DNA of 34,088 bases from UBA9926 sp913052075 (GTDB lineage Bacteria; Pseudomonadota; Gammaproteobacteria; Pseudomonadales; Azotimanducaceae). Made by a program: the position numbers and the translations under genes. How positions within the stretch are numbered: the stretch's first letter is position 1; every line of letters starts with the position of its first letter. The notes below the pieces were generated by a model. The model was not told the origin of the DNA, did not search any database, and saw only the letters and a list, made by a program, of their open reading frames with translations. The DNA is taken from positions 1 to 34,088 of the forward strand of contig CAJXDD010000007.1 in the NCBI GenBank assembly GCA_913052075.1, given 5' to 3'. Below are positions 1 through 7,292 of the stretch, piece by piece.

Positions 1-81
1 ATTGGGCTCCAGTTGCTTGCTTTAGTGTTGCTTTTCTTTGTCAGGGATCTCGCCTTGTGGCTGCCCAGTGTTGCCTCATGA
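1..81 (+). CDS. C-terminal end of a membrane protein, probably TRAP transporter large permease (DctM-like), 5' truncated
   Basis: Frame 1 is open from the first base to a TGA at 79-81 and gives 26 residues. They form one hydrophobic helix (rich in Leu, Val, Phe) followed by a short polar break and the ending LALWLPSVAS. A final helix closed by a 'LWLP' motif is typical of the DctM/TRAP large permease C-terminus, which takes up organic acids across the inner membrane using a periplasmic binding protein. Only the tail is visible, so the family call is tentative and another multi-pass permease is possible. No clear terminator follows. Confidence 0.4.
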   Translation: MGLQLLALVLLFFVRDLALWLPSVAS

Positions 82-633
82 GACAAGCAAAGCGTTTATA
101 AAAGTAATAAAGCTTTCAGAGTGTTAATAGTGAAGGGGTGTTGGATTGCCCGCGACTTAGTGAGCCTCCACTGGCTAATCATGGGTCGGGTCGCGATCCC
201 TAGTGGTGTACTCGTCGCACGATTGAGAGTTTCATAGGGCGATGCGATCCCCAATGTTTGCAACACATCCTTGATACGAGCAAACCATCGAGTGATTGGA
301 TCAAATTCGTGACGACAGTCTCTCGGCTGGCAGTGTCAAAATACGGGCTCGCGCAGTGCAGGAGTCCACATGGATCCACTCTTGTTGAAGCGTCTTCCAC
401 CCAGTTATTTCAATCATCGATGCAAACAACCGATCCTCGTTAAACTGCACTGGTGGCTGAGCCGACGCGCATGATGGTTGTGCGTGGTCCGCGTGAATGC
501 GCAAAAATGTGGATCTCTGGCCGCGTCTTGCGTCATTTAAAGATTCATTGATAGGCAACTTCCTGTCTCCAATGCTGATAGGCATCCCTCTCCTTTAACA
601 TACCCAATTCTTATTGGTTTCCATGGGGTAGAG
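82..633. other. Long intergenic stretch with no supported gene
   Basis: I see no convincing gene here. Short ORFs exist on both strands, the longest a 94-codon minus-strand frame at 301-585, but they have no good ribosome binding site, no recognised motif and odd composition. The stretch may be the decayed remains of a gene or simply the long upstream region of amtB. Confidence 0.5.
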
Positions 634-650
634 CGCACCCAATCGGGGCA
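634..650 (+). promoter_or_regulatory. Candidate NtrC binding site 1 upstream of amtB
   Basis: CGCACC-N5-GGGGCA matches the enterobacterial NtrC dyad (TGCACC-N5-GGTGCA) at 10 of 12 positions. Its centre lies about 160 bp upstream of the start predicted for the sigma-54 promoter at 776-792, in the range used by NtrC enhancers. The match is seen in the sequence; NtrC binding is inferred. Confidence 0.45.
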
Positions 651-665
651 GAGCAGCGCAATTCA

Positions 666-682
666 TGCACTACCTTGTGGCC
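666..682 (+). promoter_or_regulatory. Candidate NtrC binding site 2 upstream of amtB
   Basis: TGCACTACCTTGTGGCC resembles the weaker type of NtrC site (GCACTA-n-n-TTGGTGC) with several mismatches in the right half. Its centre is 32 bp from that of site 1, close to three helical turns, so both would face the same side of the DNA. The paired NtrC sites of the E. coli glnA enhancer are spaced alike. Weaker on its own than site 1. Confidence 0.35.
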
Positions 683-713
683 GGTTGGTCCTTCTGCCTG
701 TTTCCGCTGTTCT

Positions 714-736
714 AAAAAGGGGCGTTTTCCCTTTTT
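714..736. other. Perfect 8-bp inverted repeat (hairpin) between enhancer-like sites and sigma-54 promoter
   Basis: AAAAAGGG and CCCTTTTT flank a 7-base loop. It could be a weak bidirectional terminator that shields the amtB promoter from read-through, or a site for DNA bending between enhancer and promoter. The stem has only three G-C pairs, so termination would be weak. Confidence 0.4.
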
Positions 737-775
737 ATCTCGGGATATTTCTGAAAATCCGTGGCTTCGAAGACA

Positions 776-792
776 TTGGCACTAGCTTTGCA
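776..792 (+). promoter_or_regulatory. Sigma-54 (RpoN) promoter of amtB
   Basis: TTGGCAC-N5-TTGCA carries the invariant GG (-24) and GC (-12) with exactly ten bases between them, and matches the RpoN consensus nearly completely. Transcription should start near 802, leaving a leader of about 115 nt before the amtB GTG. It lies directly upstream of an ammonium transporter, the classic target of NtrC/RpoN nitrogen control. Confidence 0.85.
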
Positions 793-918
793 CTAGTAAC
801 TCCGGATGGCTTTTGGGTCCAGGCTTACACGTTGAGCAGGAAGACATGAGTCAGGGCGCATCGATTGGCTCGGTGCTTGGATGAAATAAGCCCTTTTAGG
901 AGGGGCAAGGAGAAAATT

Positions 919-2166
919 GTGGAAGAATCAGCGGTCCAAATCAGTTATGCGCTGGACACGTTCTACTTCTTGGTGATGGGTGCGCTCGTGATGTTCATGG
1001 CGCCCGGCTTTGCCATGTTAGAAGCAGGAATGGTCCGTGCGAAGAATACGTCGGAAATTCTGACAAAAAACGTGGCGTTGTTCGCCATAGCTAGCATGAT
1101 GTATTTGTTTATTGGGTACGACTTTATGTATTCGGGTGCGTCTGGCTGGATTCCAGGACTGGACTTGGACTTCGGGCTGGGGTCGGAGAATACGGTAGAT
1201 GATGTGCTAGCCTCTGGCGGTGACACCTACTACGCGGGATTTTCTGACTTTTTCTTCCAGGTCGTTTTCGTAGCGACGGCCATGTCGATCATCTCGGGTG
1301 CGGTTGCAGAGCGAATTAAGCTCTGGGCGTTTCTTGCCTTCGCAGTTGTGATGACCGGATTCATTTACCCGATTCAAGGTTCTTGGTCATGGGGCGGTGG
1401 TGCGTTGAGCGACCTAGGGTTCTCCGACTTCGCAGGGTCAGGTATCGTTCATATGTGCGGCGCAGCGGCAGCACTCGCTGGCGTGATTCTGCTCGGACCA
1501 AGAGCGGGAAAATATAACGCTGACGGGAGTGTTAACCCGATTACCGGGGCTAATATGCCCTTGGCCACATTAGGCATGTTTATCTTGTGGTTCGGCTGGT
1601 TTGGCTTCAATGGTGGGTCAGAACTCAAGCTGTCTAATATCGATGAGGCGAATGCAGTAGCACGAGTGTTCGTGAATACGAATATGTCTGCTGCAGGTGG
1701 CTTGATTGCAGCCCTCATCGCAGCCAAGTTAGCGTTCGGTAAGTCAGATCTGACCATGGCATTGAATGGAGCCCTCGCGGGTCTTGTTTCGATTACCGCA
1801 GATCCACTCAGCCCGGAACCTGGGTTGTCTGTCATCATTGGTGCTATTGGTGGCGTTATCGTCGTAGCTTCGATCGTTGCGTTCGACAAAATCAAGATTG
1901 ACGATCCTGTCGGGGCCATCTCAGTGCACGGAACTTGCGGCATCTGGGGAATCTTCGCCGTGCTTCTCTCTAATGGAGACGCGACCTTTATGGGGCAATT
2001 ACTCGGCACGCTCGCGATCTTTGTTTGGACTTTTGTTGCATCACTAATTGCCTGGTCGATCATCAAGGCGGTAATCGGAATCAGGATCTCCGAGGAGGAG
2101 GAATTGGTCGGTTCAGACGTGACAGATATTGGTATTGAAGCTTATCCCGAGTTCACCAAGTCGTAA
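919..2166 (+). CDS. amtB: Ammonium transporter, Amt/MEP/Rh family
   Basis: This is an inner-membrane channel that takes up ammonium. The 415-residue product is almost wholly hydrophobic, with about eleven predicted membrane helices. The family signatures are present: the first pore histidine in GSGIVHMCGAAAA, the second in SVHGTCGIWGIF, and the N-terminal FMAPGFAMLEAGMVRAKN block. I chose GTG 919 because AAGGAG ends six bases upstream; an in-frame TTG at 865 has no such support and adds a polar stretch. There is no cleavable signal peptide, unlike E. coli AmtB, and the polar acidic C-terminal tail would face the cytoplasm where PII proteins bind. The partner gene glnK is not adjacent: the next gene is convergent. 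Upstream sigma-54 and NtrC-like sites point to induction under nitrogen limitation. Confidence 0.95.
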   Translation: MEESAVQISYALDTFYFLVMGALVMFMAPGFAMLEAGMVRAKNTSEILTKNVALFAIASMMYLFIGYDFMYSGASGWIPGLDLDFGLGSENTVDDVLASGGDTYYAGFSDFFFQVVFVATAMSIISGAVAERIKLWAFLAFAVVMTGFIYPIQGSWSWGGGALSDLGFSDFAGSGIVHMCGAAAALAGVILLGPRAGKYNADGSVNPITGANMPLATLGMFILWFGWFGFNGGSELKLSNIDEANAVARVFVNTNMSAAGGLIAALIAAKLAFGKSDLTMALNGALAGLVSITADPLSPEPGLSVIIGAIGGVIVVASIVAFDKIKIDDPVGAISVHGTCGIWGIFAVLLSNGDATFMGQLLGTLAIFVWTFVASLIAWSIIKAVIGIRISEEEELVGSDVTDIGIEAYPEFTKS

Positions 2167-2258
2167 TCTGATACGGCAAGCCAGGGCACCCTCGCTGGGG
2201 CCTATCTCGCAGAGACAGGCTCCAACGACGCTCAAAGACTTGTTAGTTACTAACTAAG

Positions 2259-2285
2259 AAAAACGCCCTTCGGGGCGTTTTTTTT
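2259..2285. terminator. Strong bidirectional Rho-independent terminator
   Basis: AAAAACGCCC pairs with GGGCGTTTTT around a TTCG tetraloop and is followed by further T residues (run to 2285). On the minus strand the same hairpin also ends in five T. It serves amtB (plus, ending 2166) and the convergent operon whose last gene ends at 2305. Confidence 0.93.
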
Positions 2286-2304
2286 GGCTTCGAGCGCAGC
2301 AGGA

Positions 2305-2853
2305 TTAAGGAGAGAAAGGGTCGGGCATTGGGTTGGGAATGAGAGCCTCAAAAGATTCCTCTTTAAAGATAGAGAATCCGCAGGCCAGATAGTTACTGAG
2401 CGCGGCGGGATGATCCATGTCACAGGTATGTAGCCAGATGCGTTTGGCGCCAAGTGTCTCGGCTTCATTGATCGCGTCAAACAAGAATGGCTTGCCAAGA
2501 CCCCGGCCAATTTGGTTTGGCATTAAGCCAAAGTAGGCGATTTCGACCTCATGCCGACTGTTATCAACGAGTTCAAAGTAGCCGATGGGGGCCCCCTCGA
2601 TGTAGGCGACAAACGTGTGCCGGTTAGCGTCGCCAAGACAGGTTTGCCAATCGGCTTCAGACCAGGTTAGTCGCTCGTACCAAACCCACTCAAAACCCAC
2701 CGCGGCATAGAGATATCGGCAATATAACGGGTCGGGATTTACCAATTGCTCTAATTGATAGGCACGGGCAGCCAGGGTGGGTAGGTTGAAGGGCGCTACT
2801 TGTTCGACATGCCAGGTGTGGATCTGTCGTGGTAGCCACGCCGGGTCAGCCAT
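2305..2853 (-). CDS. GNAT-family N-acetyltransferase
   Basis: The product (182 aa) is a GCN5-related acetyltransferase that would move an acetyl group from acetyl-CoA to an unknown amine. The central and C-terminal part fits the fold: IGYFEL, then IAYFGLMPNQIGRGLGKPFL, whose Q/R-x-x-G-x-G/A element is the acetyl-CoA pyrophosphate loop (about residues 115-130), then the motif-B helix ending ALSNYLACGF. The roughly 60 residues before the core are variable. The ATG overlaps the stop of the dehalogenase-like gene as TAATG, so translation is coupled. It is the last gene of a minus-strand run that ends at the shared terminator. The substrate cannot be told; protein acetylation or detoxification of a small amine are both possible. 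Confidence 0.87.
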   Translation of the reverse strand: MADPAWLPRQIHTWHVEQVAPFNLPTLAARAYQLEQLVNPDPLYCRYLYAAVGFEWVWYERLTWSEADWQTCLGDANRHTFVAYIEGAPIGYFELVDNSRHEVEIAYFGLMPNQIGRGLGKPFLFDAINEAETLGAKRIWLHTCDMDHPAALSNYLACGFSIFKEESFEALIPNPMPDPFSP

Positions 2854-3530
2854 TAGCTATTGGTGGCCCAGCCGCCAGAGAAGGGAAAGATTTGGCCGAC
2901 AAAAAAATCACTTTCATCGGACGCTAGGAAACACGCGAAAGCTGCTTGCTCCTCTGCTTTAGCGATCCGTCCTCTAGGTACATTGCGTTGGAGATGCTTC
3001 TGAAATCGCTCGGAGGCAACCAATTCTGGTGGGTAATACACAGGGTTGCTGACATAGTTCTGTGCGATGGCATTGATCTGCACGTTGCGACCCGCGTATT
3101 CAAGCCCTGCCGCTTTTATAAACGCATTCTGAGCACCTCTAGCTGCGCAATAGGCTGCGGAACCAGGAATGCCTCTAAGGGGTGCCGCGCTAGTTACCGC
3201 AACAATCTTGCCTCCTCCTTGATTGGCCATTCGCGGCGCGAAATGGCGAACCAGGCTCATCAGGGGATGAACCATGGTGTCGAAAAGGGCCTGCCATGAA
3301 TCATCCTTTAACTGATCGAGAGGACCGTTCATTGGATCGTGGGCAAGGTTGGCAATAATCACATCAAACGCTTGGTCGAGCGGCGGGTAACTGTTAAACC
3401 CATCGCCGAAAGGGACGAGTCCCGGTGCAGCAGTGAGCTCGGCACCCTCAGCTTCAAAGAAGGCCTGAATAGCGGGTCCCATGTACGCATCGGATTGAGT
3501 GATCAGAACCTTTTTGCCGGTCAGTCGCAC
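2853..3530 (-). CDS. Halohydrin dehalogenase-like SDR-fold protein
   Basis: The 225-residue product has the SDR fold but lacks the normal cofactor and catalytic signatures. In place of TGxxxGxG there is T11-QSDA-Y16-M-G18, which fits the T-X4-F/Y-X-G motif of halohydrin dehalogenases, where an aromatic residue closes a halide pocket instead of binding NAD(P)H. In place of Ser-Tyr-Lys it has S114, Y127 and R131, exactly S-X12-Y-X3-R. A following NYVSNPVYYPPE stretch resembles the NY...YP.E segment I recall from HheC of Agrobacterium. These enzymes convert vicinal haloalcohols to epoxides plus halide and open epoxides with anions such as cyanide or azide. The start is GTG 3530, with AAAGGG eight bases upstream and only 12 bases after the DUF2237 stop; its stop overlaps the GNAT start. 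Activity and substrate are inferred; a non-catalytic degenerate SDR is the alternative. Confidence 0.82.
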   Translation of the reverse strand: MRLTGKKVLITQSDAYMGPAIQAFFEAEGAELTAAPGLVPFGDGFNSYPPLDQAFDVIIANLAHDPMNGPLDQLKDDSWQALFDTMVHPLMSLVRHFAPRMANQGGGKIVAVTSAAPLRGIPGSAAYCAARGAQNAFIKAAGLEYAGRNVQINAIAQNYVSNPVYYPPELVASERFQKHLQRNVPRGRIAKAEEQAAFACFLASDESDFFVGQIFPFSGGWATNS

Positions 3531-3542
3531 GCGTTTTTCCCT

Positions 3543-3929
3543 TTAATTGATGATAATGGCACTGGCCTTCAACAGATGGAGTGGAACAATCTCCAGTGTT
3601 CTAGCGTGAGTGCTGTTTAAGAAAACTGGCGGCGCTGCGCCTTCTCGATGTGCCTCCAGCCAACGTCCTGCGCAGAGGCACCACCGATCCCCTGGTTTTA
3701 GGCCAGGGAATCCCCACTCTAATCTGGGGGTGATGAGGTCATTGCCCTCAGCTTTAGAAAATTGCAAAAAAGCCGAATCCACCTCAACACAAACAGAGTG
3801 AATGCCCACGTCCTCCTTGCAGGTATTGCAGCAGCCGTCTCGAAAAAATCCGGTCATAGGATCAGTGCTACAAGGTGCGAGCGGTTCACCTAAAACATTT
3901 AAGCTGGCAATGGGTTTTGGGGCTTGCAT
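3543..3929 (-). CDS. DUF2237 family protein
   Basis: The 128-residue protein matches the small DUF2237 family across its length: NVLGEPLAPCS near the start, then DPMTGFFRDGCCNTC, FSKAEGNDLITPR, FPGLKPGDRWCLCAGRW and APPVFLNSTHA. Several conserved cysteines (pairs around residues 33-37 and 84-86) suggest a metal or redox role, but no function is established for the family. Start ATG 3929. The gene sits nine bases after the cupin stop and 12 bases before the dehalogenase-like start, so it belongs to the same transcript. Confidence 0.88.
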   Translation of the reverse strand: MQAPKPIASLNVLGEPLAPCSTDPMTGFFRDGCCNTCKEDVGIHSVCVEVDSAFLQFSKAEGNDLITPRLEWGFPGLKPGDRWCLCAGRWLEAHREGAAPPVFLNSTHARTLEIVPLHLLKASAIIIN

Positions 3930-3937
3930 CGACTTAA

Positions 3938-4489
3938 TTACTCTTGCTCTTGGTTGATCGTAGCATGATCTAGGCTAGCCACGAGCGTGGGTTGAACTTC
4001 TGCCAAATCCTCAGTCTTTGCTGCATATCGAACGCCGTTGATACGAAATTGACGGAGCCCCAAATCCGGGTAATCACAAACATCGGTATCACATCGCGTT
4101 CCAGCCATGAGATAGACAAGATCCTCCTCGAATGGATTTTCAAGGCTGTGAGCAGGGCCTGATTTACGGTAACCCAGGAAATCGCCTGCGCTGATTTCAA
4201 AACGCTCATCGCCTACTCTTGCAAAGCCGCGTCCAGCGAGAATATAGACAAACTCCTCATCGTTTAGGTGGCGATGATGCTCGGTAGACTGGTTGCCCTT
4301 CTTTATCCGAACCAGCTTCACGCCGAGGGTTGTCAGGCCTGACGCTAGACCGAGGTCGTGGGCAAATCGAATCGCGTTCGCGTTGTGCTGGTGCTGAGAT
4401 CCGAGGGGCCTGGTGGTTGCCAAGGCCTCTTTGGATACAAACGTCTGATCAGCGTCGGCGATGAGTGGGTGGTTTTCCTCGTCGGCCAT
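3938..4489 (-). CDS. Single-domain cupin protein
   Basis: The 183-residue protein has one cupin barrel. Cupin motif 1 appears as EHHRHLNDEEFVYILAGRG (metal-ligand His, His and Glu) and motif 2 as GDFLGYRKSGPAHSLEN with the last His ligand. The fold suits a metal-dependent dioxygenase, isomerase or sugar-binding protein; the substrate is unknown. A longer frame starts at 4591, but ATG 4489 is better: the extra 34 residues would overlap the helicase gene by 143 bases and look non-native. Even with 4489 the gene overlaps the helicase 3' end by 41 bases in another frame, so translational coupling is likely. A variable C-terminal segment holds two cysteines (DTDVC region). Confidence 0.8.
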   Translation of the reverse strand: MADEENHPLIADADQTFVSKEALATTRPLGSQHQHNANAIRFAHDLGLASGLTTLGVKLVRIKKGNQSTEHHRHLNDEEFVYILAGRGFARVGDERFEISAGDFLGYRKSGPAHSLENPFEEDLVYLMAGTRCDTDVCDYPDLGLRQFRINGVRYAAKTEDLAEVQPTLVASLDHATINQEQE

Positions 4490-5939
4490 GTTTACTGTCG
4501 CTGCCTGATTGAATGAGATCTTGCTTTCTTGATCCTCTAACGGGCGCCTTTGTCGCCTGTAAGAGATGCTCAGGAGGGTGTTCACAGACAAGCGGCTGTC
4601 CTAAGAGTGTTTCAATGCTTCCGAGCATGAAGGCATCGTTTTCGCAGATCAAACTGACGGAGGTTCCGTCTGCGCCAGCTCGACCCGTGCGTCCGATGCG
4701 GTGAACATAGTCCTCGGGGTCTTCTGGCAGATTGTAATTGACGACGTGGGTGATGTTGTCCACATGAATACCTCGACCCGCGACATCAGTAGCGACGAGG
4801 ACCTTGAGCTCACCCGATTTGAAACCTTCGAGTGTCTTCACTCGTTTCTTCTGGGTAACTTCTCCTGTCAAAAGGCCGGTAGCGTAGCCTTGCCGATACA
4901 GGCGGTCTTCCAAGCGGCGGGTGGCGTCTCTTCGGTTCACGAAAATAATGACTTTGTCTAGATCCTCGGAATCAATGAGGTTGCAAAGGACTGAGAATTT
5001 GTCGTCCTCCGCAGTCAAGAACAGTTTCTGGGTCACCCTGTCGGTGGCGACTTTTTCTGGTGCGATCTCTATGCGAACGGGATCCAGCGTCCACCGTGCA
5101 GCAAGCCGTTTGATGTCTTCGCTGAACGTAGCGCTGAACAGTTGCGTCTGCCTGCGCTCTTTCCTCGGACAACGCTGAATAATGGCCTTCACGTCAGGAA
5201 TAAAGCCCATATTCAACATACGATCGGCTTCATCGATTACAAGCATCTCGACTTGATTAAGTCTCAGAACGTCCGACCGGCAAAAATCTAGTAGGCGACC
5301 CGGTGTTGCTACGACGATATCCACGGGAGTGGTGAGTTGTTTTTTTTGTTTCTCGTAATCAATGCCCCCGACGACGGCCATCACGCGTAAATCGGTGAAT
5401 TGAGTCAAAGCCTCGGCGTCTGCCGCGATCTGCATCACCAATTCTCTTGTCGGGGCGATAATCAACCCAAAAGGAACGCCGGGTGCTCGCGATCGCTCTT
5501 CAGGATTTTCAAGGTGGAAAGTAATGAGCGATACCAAGAACGCGGCCGTCTTGCCTGTCCCTGTCTGCGCTTGTGCGATGATGTCTGCGCCATCAAGGCT
5601 GTGGGGTAAAACGCTTTTCTGAACCGGTGTGCAAGTCTCGAAACCGAGTGTTTGGATGGCGTGATTCAGGGGTCGAGGTAAGTCGAGCACTGCAAAGTCA
5701 TCACCCAAAGGCGGTAGATCTTTTGGGGACGGTTTGATCTTTTTGCGAGCGGGCGTTTTGGCGTATTCTGTGTGACCCTTTGCGCTCTTGACCGTCTTGT
5801 CAGATTTAGGCTGCTTTGGCTGGTTGCCTGCAGCGGCTTTTTGTTTCTTCTTGCCGCCTCCTCGAGGAGGTGAGGCTTTAGATGTTGATGATGGCGCGGG
5901 CTTGGAATCCCCGCCTAACCATCGCTTAAGCAATGACAT
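4449..5939 (-). CDS. rhlB: DEAD-box ATP-dependent RNA helicase, RhlB-like
   Basis: The enzyme (496 aa) unwinds short RNA duplexes; RhlB works in the RNA degradosome with RNase E. Seen: a basic, low-complexity N-terminal tail rich in Lys, Pro and Ser (residues 1-75), the Q-motif FETCTPVQKSV, motif I AQTGTGKT (124-131), APTREL, TPGR, DEAD (236-239), SAT (269-271), and the C-terminal domain with DVAGRGI and HRIGRTGRAG. The LGFETCTPVQ and GADIIAQAQTGTGKTAAFL wording is closest to RhlB among the DEAD-box types, and the basic N-terminal extension recalls pseudomonad RhlB. A short Arg-rich tail ends the protein. It leads a five-gene minus-strand run; a promoter and a perfect inverted repeat precede it. 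RhlE or SrmB are less likely alternatives. Confidence 0.9.
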   Translation of the reverse strand: MSLLKRWLGGDSKPAPSSTSKASPPRGGGKKKQKAAAGNQPKQPKSDKTVKSAKGHTEYAKTPARKKIKPSPKDLPPLGDDFAVLDLPRPLNHAIQTLGFETCTPVQKSVLPHSLDGADIIAQAQTGTGKTAAFLVSLITFHLENPEERSRAPGVPFGLIIAPTRELVMQIAADAEALTQFTDLRVMAVVGGIDYEKQKKQLTTPVDIVVATPGRLLDFCRSDVLRLNQVEMLVIDEADRMLNMGFIPDVKAIIQRCPRKERRQTQLFSATFSEDIKRLAARWTLDPVRIEIAPEKVATDRVTQKLFLTAEDDKFSVLCNLIDSEDLDKVIIFVNRRDATRRLEDRLYRQGYATGLLTGEVTQKKRVKTLEGFKSGELKVLVATDVAGRGIHVDNITHVVNYNLPEDPEDYVHRIGRTGRAGADGTSVSLICENDAFMLGSIETLLGQPLVCEHPPEHLLQATKAPVRGSRKQDLIQSGSDSKHGRRGKPPTHRRR

Positions 5940-5995
5940 GTTGTTTTCCGTACGCGTTGAGGCAAATTGATGCCAAATAGGGCGATGAGCAGTGA

Positions 5996-6022
5996 GACGC
6001 TCGTCTGCCGAGCGTCATTATA
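5996..6022 (-). promoter_or_regulatory. Promoter -10 with an inverted repeat at the start site, upstream of rhlB
   Basis: On the minus strand a consensus TATAAT (6022-6017) is followed at once by GACGCTCG-N5-CGAGCGTC, a perfect 8-bp inverted repeat (6016-5996). Transcription should begin at about 6010, inside the repeat. The -35 is weak. The repeat could be an operator or, if transcription starts at its upstream edge, a stable 5' stem-loop on the helicase mRNA. Confidence 0.55.
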
Positions 6023-6052
6023 GGGATTTAAGGGAGACTTGATAGGGAAATA

Positions 6053-7258
6053 CTACTGGCTAGCTAGTTGTACGCTGCAGACAAATACTTCCATTGCTTG
6101 CTCAAGGGTCGCGATATCCGGGTAGCTTGGAGCAAGTCTGAGATTGCTGTCTGCCGGGTCCTGACCATATGGGTAGGTGGCGCCGGCCGGCGTGAGTTTC
6201 ACTCCGGCGCTCGATGCGAGTTCAACCACCGCCCGTGCGCTGGCCTTCACAAGGTCTACCGAGACGAAATAGCCTCCATTTGGTTTCTGGTACTGAATCA
6301 GGCCAGCCTCTTTTAGGGGTTCAAGTGCACGGTAAACGGCGTCGAACTTTGGCGCCAGAATCGTCTGGTGCTGCGCCATATGTGCGGCGAGTTTTTCTCG
6401 CGAATCAAGAAATCGCGCGTGTCTTAGCTGGTTGACCTTGTCGAAGCCAATCATTTGCTCCCCCATAAACGCCTCGAAGCGCTGAAGGTTAAGCTCGCTC
6501 AGCGAACAAAATCCGACACCCGCGCCGGCAAACGTAATTTTCGATGTGGAGCCAAAGATTGCGATAGCGTCCTGCGTGCCGCTTCGCTCCGCCTCCTCGA
6601 ACAAGCTGCTGAGTGGGTCGCCACTGTCTGTGAGATGGTGAACTGAATAAGCGTTGTCCCACATCACGATAAAGTTGCTGTCCGTGAGTGAGGGAAGCGC
6701 GGCGATGCGTTTGACTGCCTCGTCTGAGAAGGTGTGGCCGGTAGGATTGCTGTACTTCGGCACGCACCATATGCCTGCAATATCCGGGTTGCTCCTGACC
6801 AGATCCTCTACCTTGTCCATATCTGGACCATCATCGAGTAATGACACACTGATCATGTCGTAACCGAGGTGCTCGCAGAGCGTGAAGTGTCGGTCGTAGC
6901 CAGGCACGAGGCAGATGAATCGGCCCGGGGCGGCAGGACTATCGTTTCGATGAGAGATAGACAACCACCAAGACAGCACGAGATACATCAAATTTAAAGA
7001 ACTGTTGCCGCCGGCGATGACGTTTTCCTCTGGCACGTCCAGGAGCCAACTCCCCAGTCGTCGAGCTTCTGCCAAACCTTTAAGCCCCCCGTAATTTCTG
7101 ATGTCAGTTCCCTTTTCGTCGGTTACTGCGAGACTGAGTGACAGCAACTCGTTGGAGAGGTCAAGTTGTTCAGGACAGGGTTTGCCTCGCGTCAAATCAA
7201 GGTCAAGGTGACGTTCGATAAAGCCTTGATATTGAGTTTCGAGGTCTTGTCTGTTCAT
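6053..7258 (-). CDS. PLP-dependent aminotransferase of the MocR-type/aspartate aminotransferase Ic group
   Basis: The 401-residue enzyme is a fold-type I aminotransferase of the group annotated as aspartate aminotransferase type Ic (Aminotran_MocR). Seen: an N-terminal DLTRGKPCPEQLDLS block typical of this group, GGNSSLNLMY, KYSNPTGHTFSDE, the WDNAYSVHHL segment with the PLP-binding Asp and Tyr, and the Schiff-base lysine in GSTSKITFAGAG. The ending GATYPYGQDPADSNLRLAPS holds the substrate carboxylate-binding Arg. I chose ATG 7258, since an upstream frame start at 7321 would run into argC. It lies 34 bases downstream of argC on the same strand, so they are probably co-transcribed. Glutamate-aspartate transamination is the likeliest reaction. 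Confidence 0.86.
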   Translation of the reverse strand: MNRQDLETQYQGFIERHLDLDLTRGKPCPEQLDLSNELLSLSLAVTDEKGTDIRNYGGLKGLAEARRLGSWLLDVPEENVIAGGNSSLNLMYLVLSWWLSISHRNDSPAAPGRFICLVPGYDRHFTLCEHLGYDMISVSLLDDGPDMDKVEDLVRSNPDIAGIWCVPKYSNPTGHTFSDEAVKRIAALPSLTDSNFIVMWDNAYSVHHLTDSGDPLSSLFEEAERSGTQDAIAIFGSTSKITFAGAGVGFCSLSELNLQRFEAFMGEQMIGFDKVNQLRHARFLDSREKLAAHMAQHQTILAPKFDAVYRALEPLKEAGLIQYQKPNGGYFVSVDLVKASARAVVELASSAGVKLTPAGATYPYGQDPADSNLRLAPSYPDIATLEQAMEVFVCSVQLASQ

Positions 7259-7292
7259 GGTCTTTTCGCTGAGATCCCTAGTTGTTAAATGA

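Noticed and set aside
301..585. 94-codon minus-strand ORF in the amtB upstream region
   Set aside because: No ribosome binding site, no family resemblance, and composition unlike neighbouring genes.
846..884. 12-codon leader ORF (MSQGASIGSVLG) in the amtB 5' leader
   Set aside because: It has AGGAAG nearby, but spacing is short and no attenuation hairpin or codon run follows, so a chance frame is as likely.
1449..2066. 205-codon minus-strand ORF inside amtB
   Set aside because: Antisense shadow of the transporter gene, without a recognisable motif.
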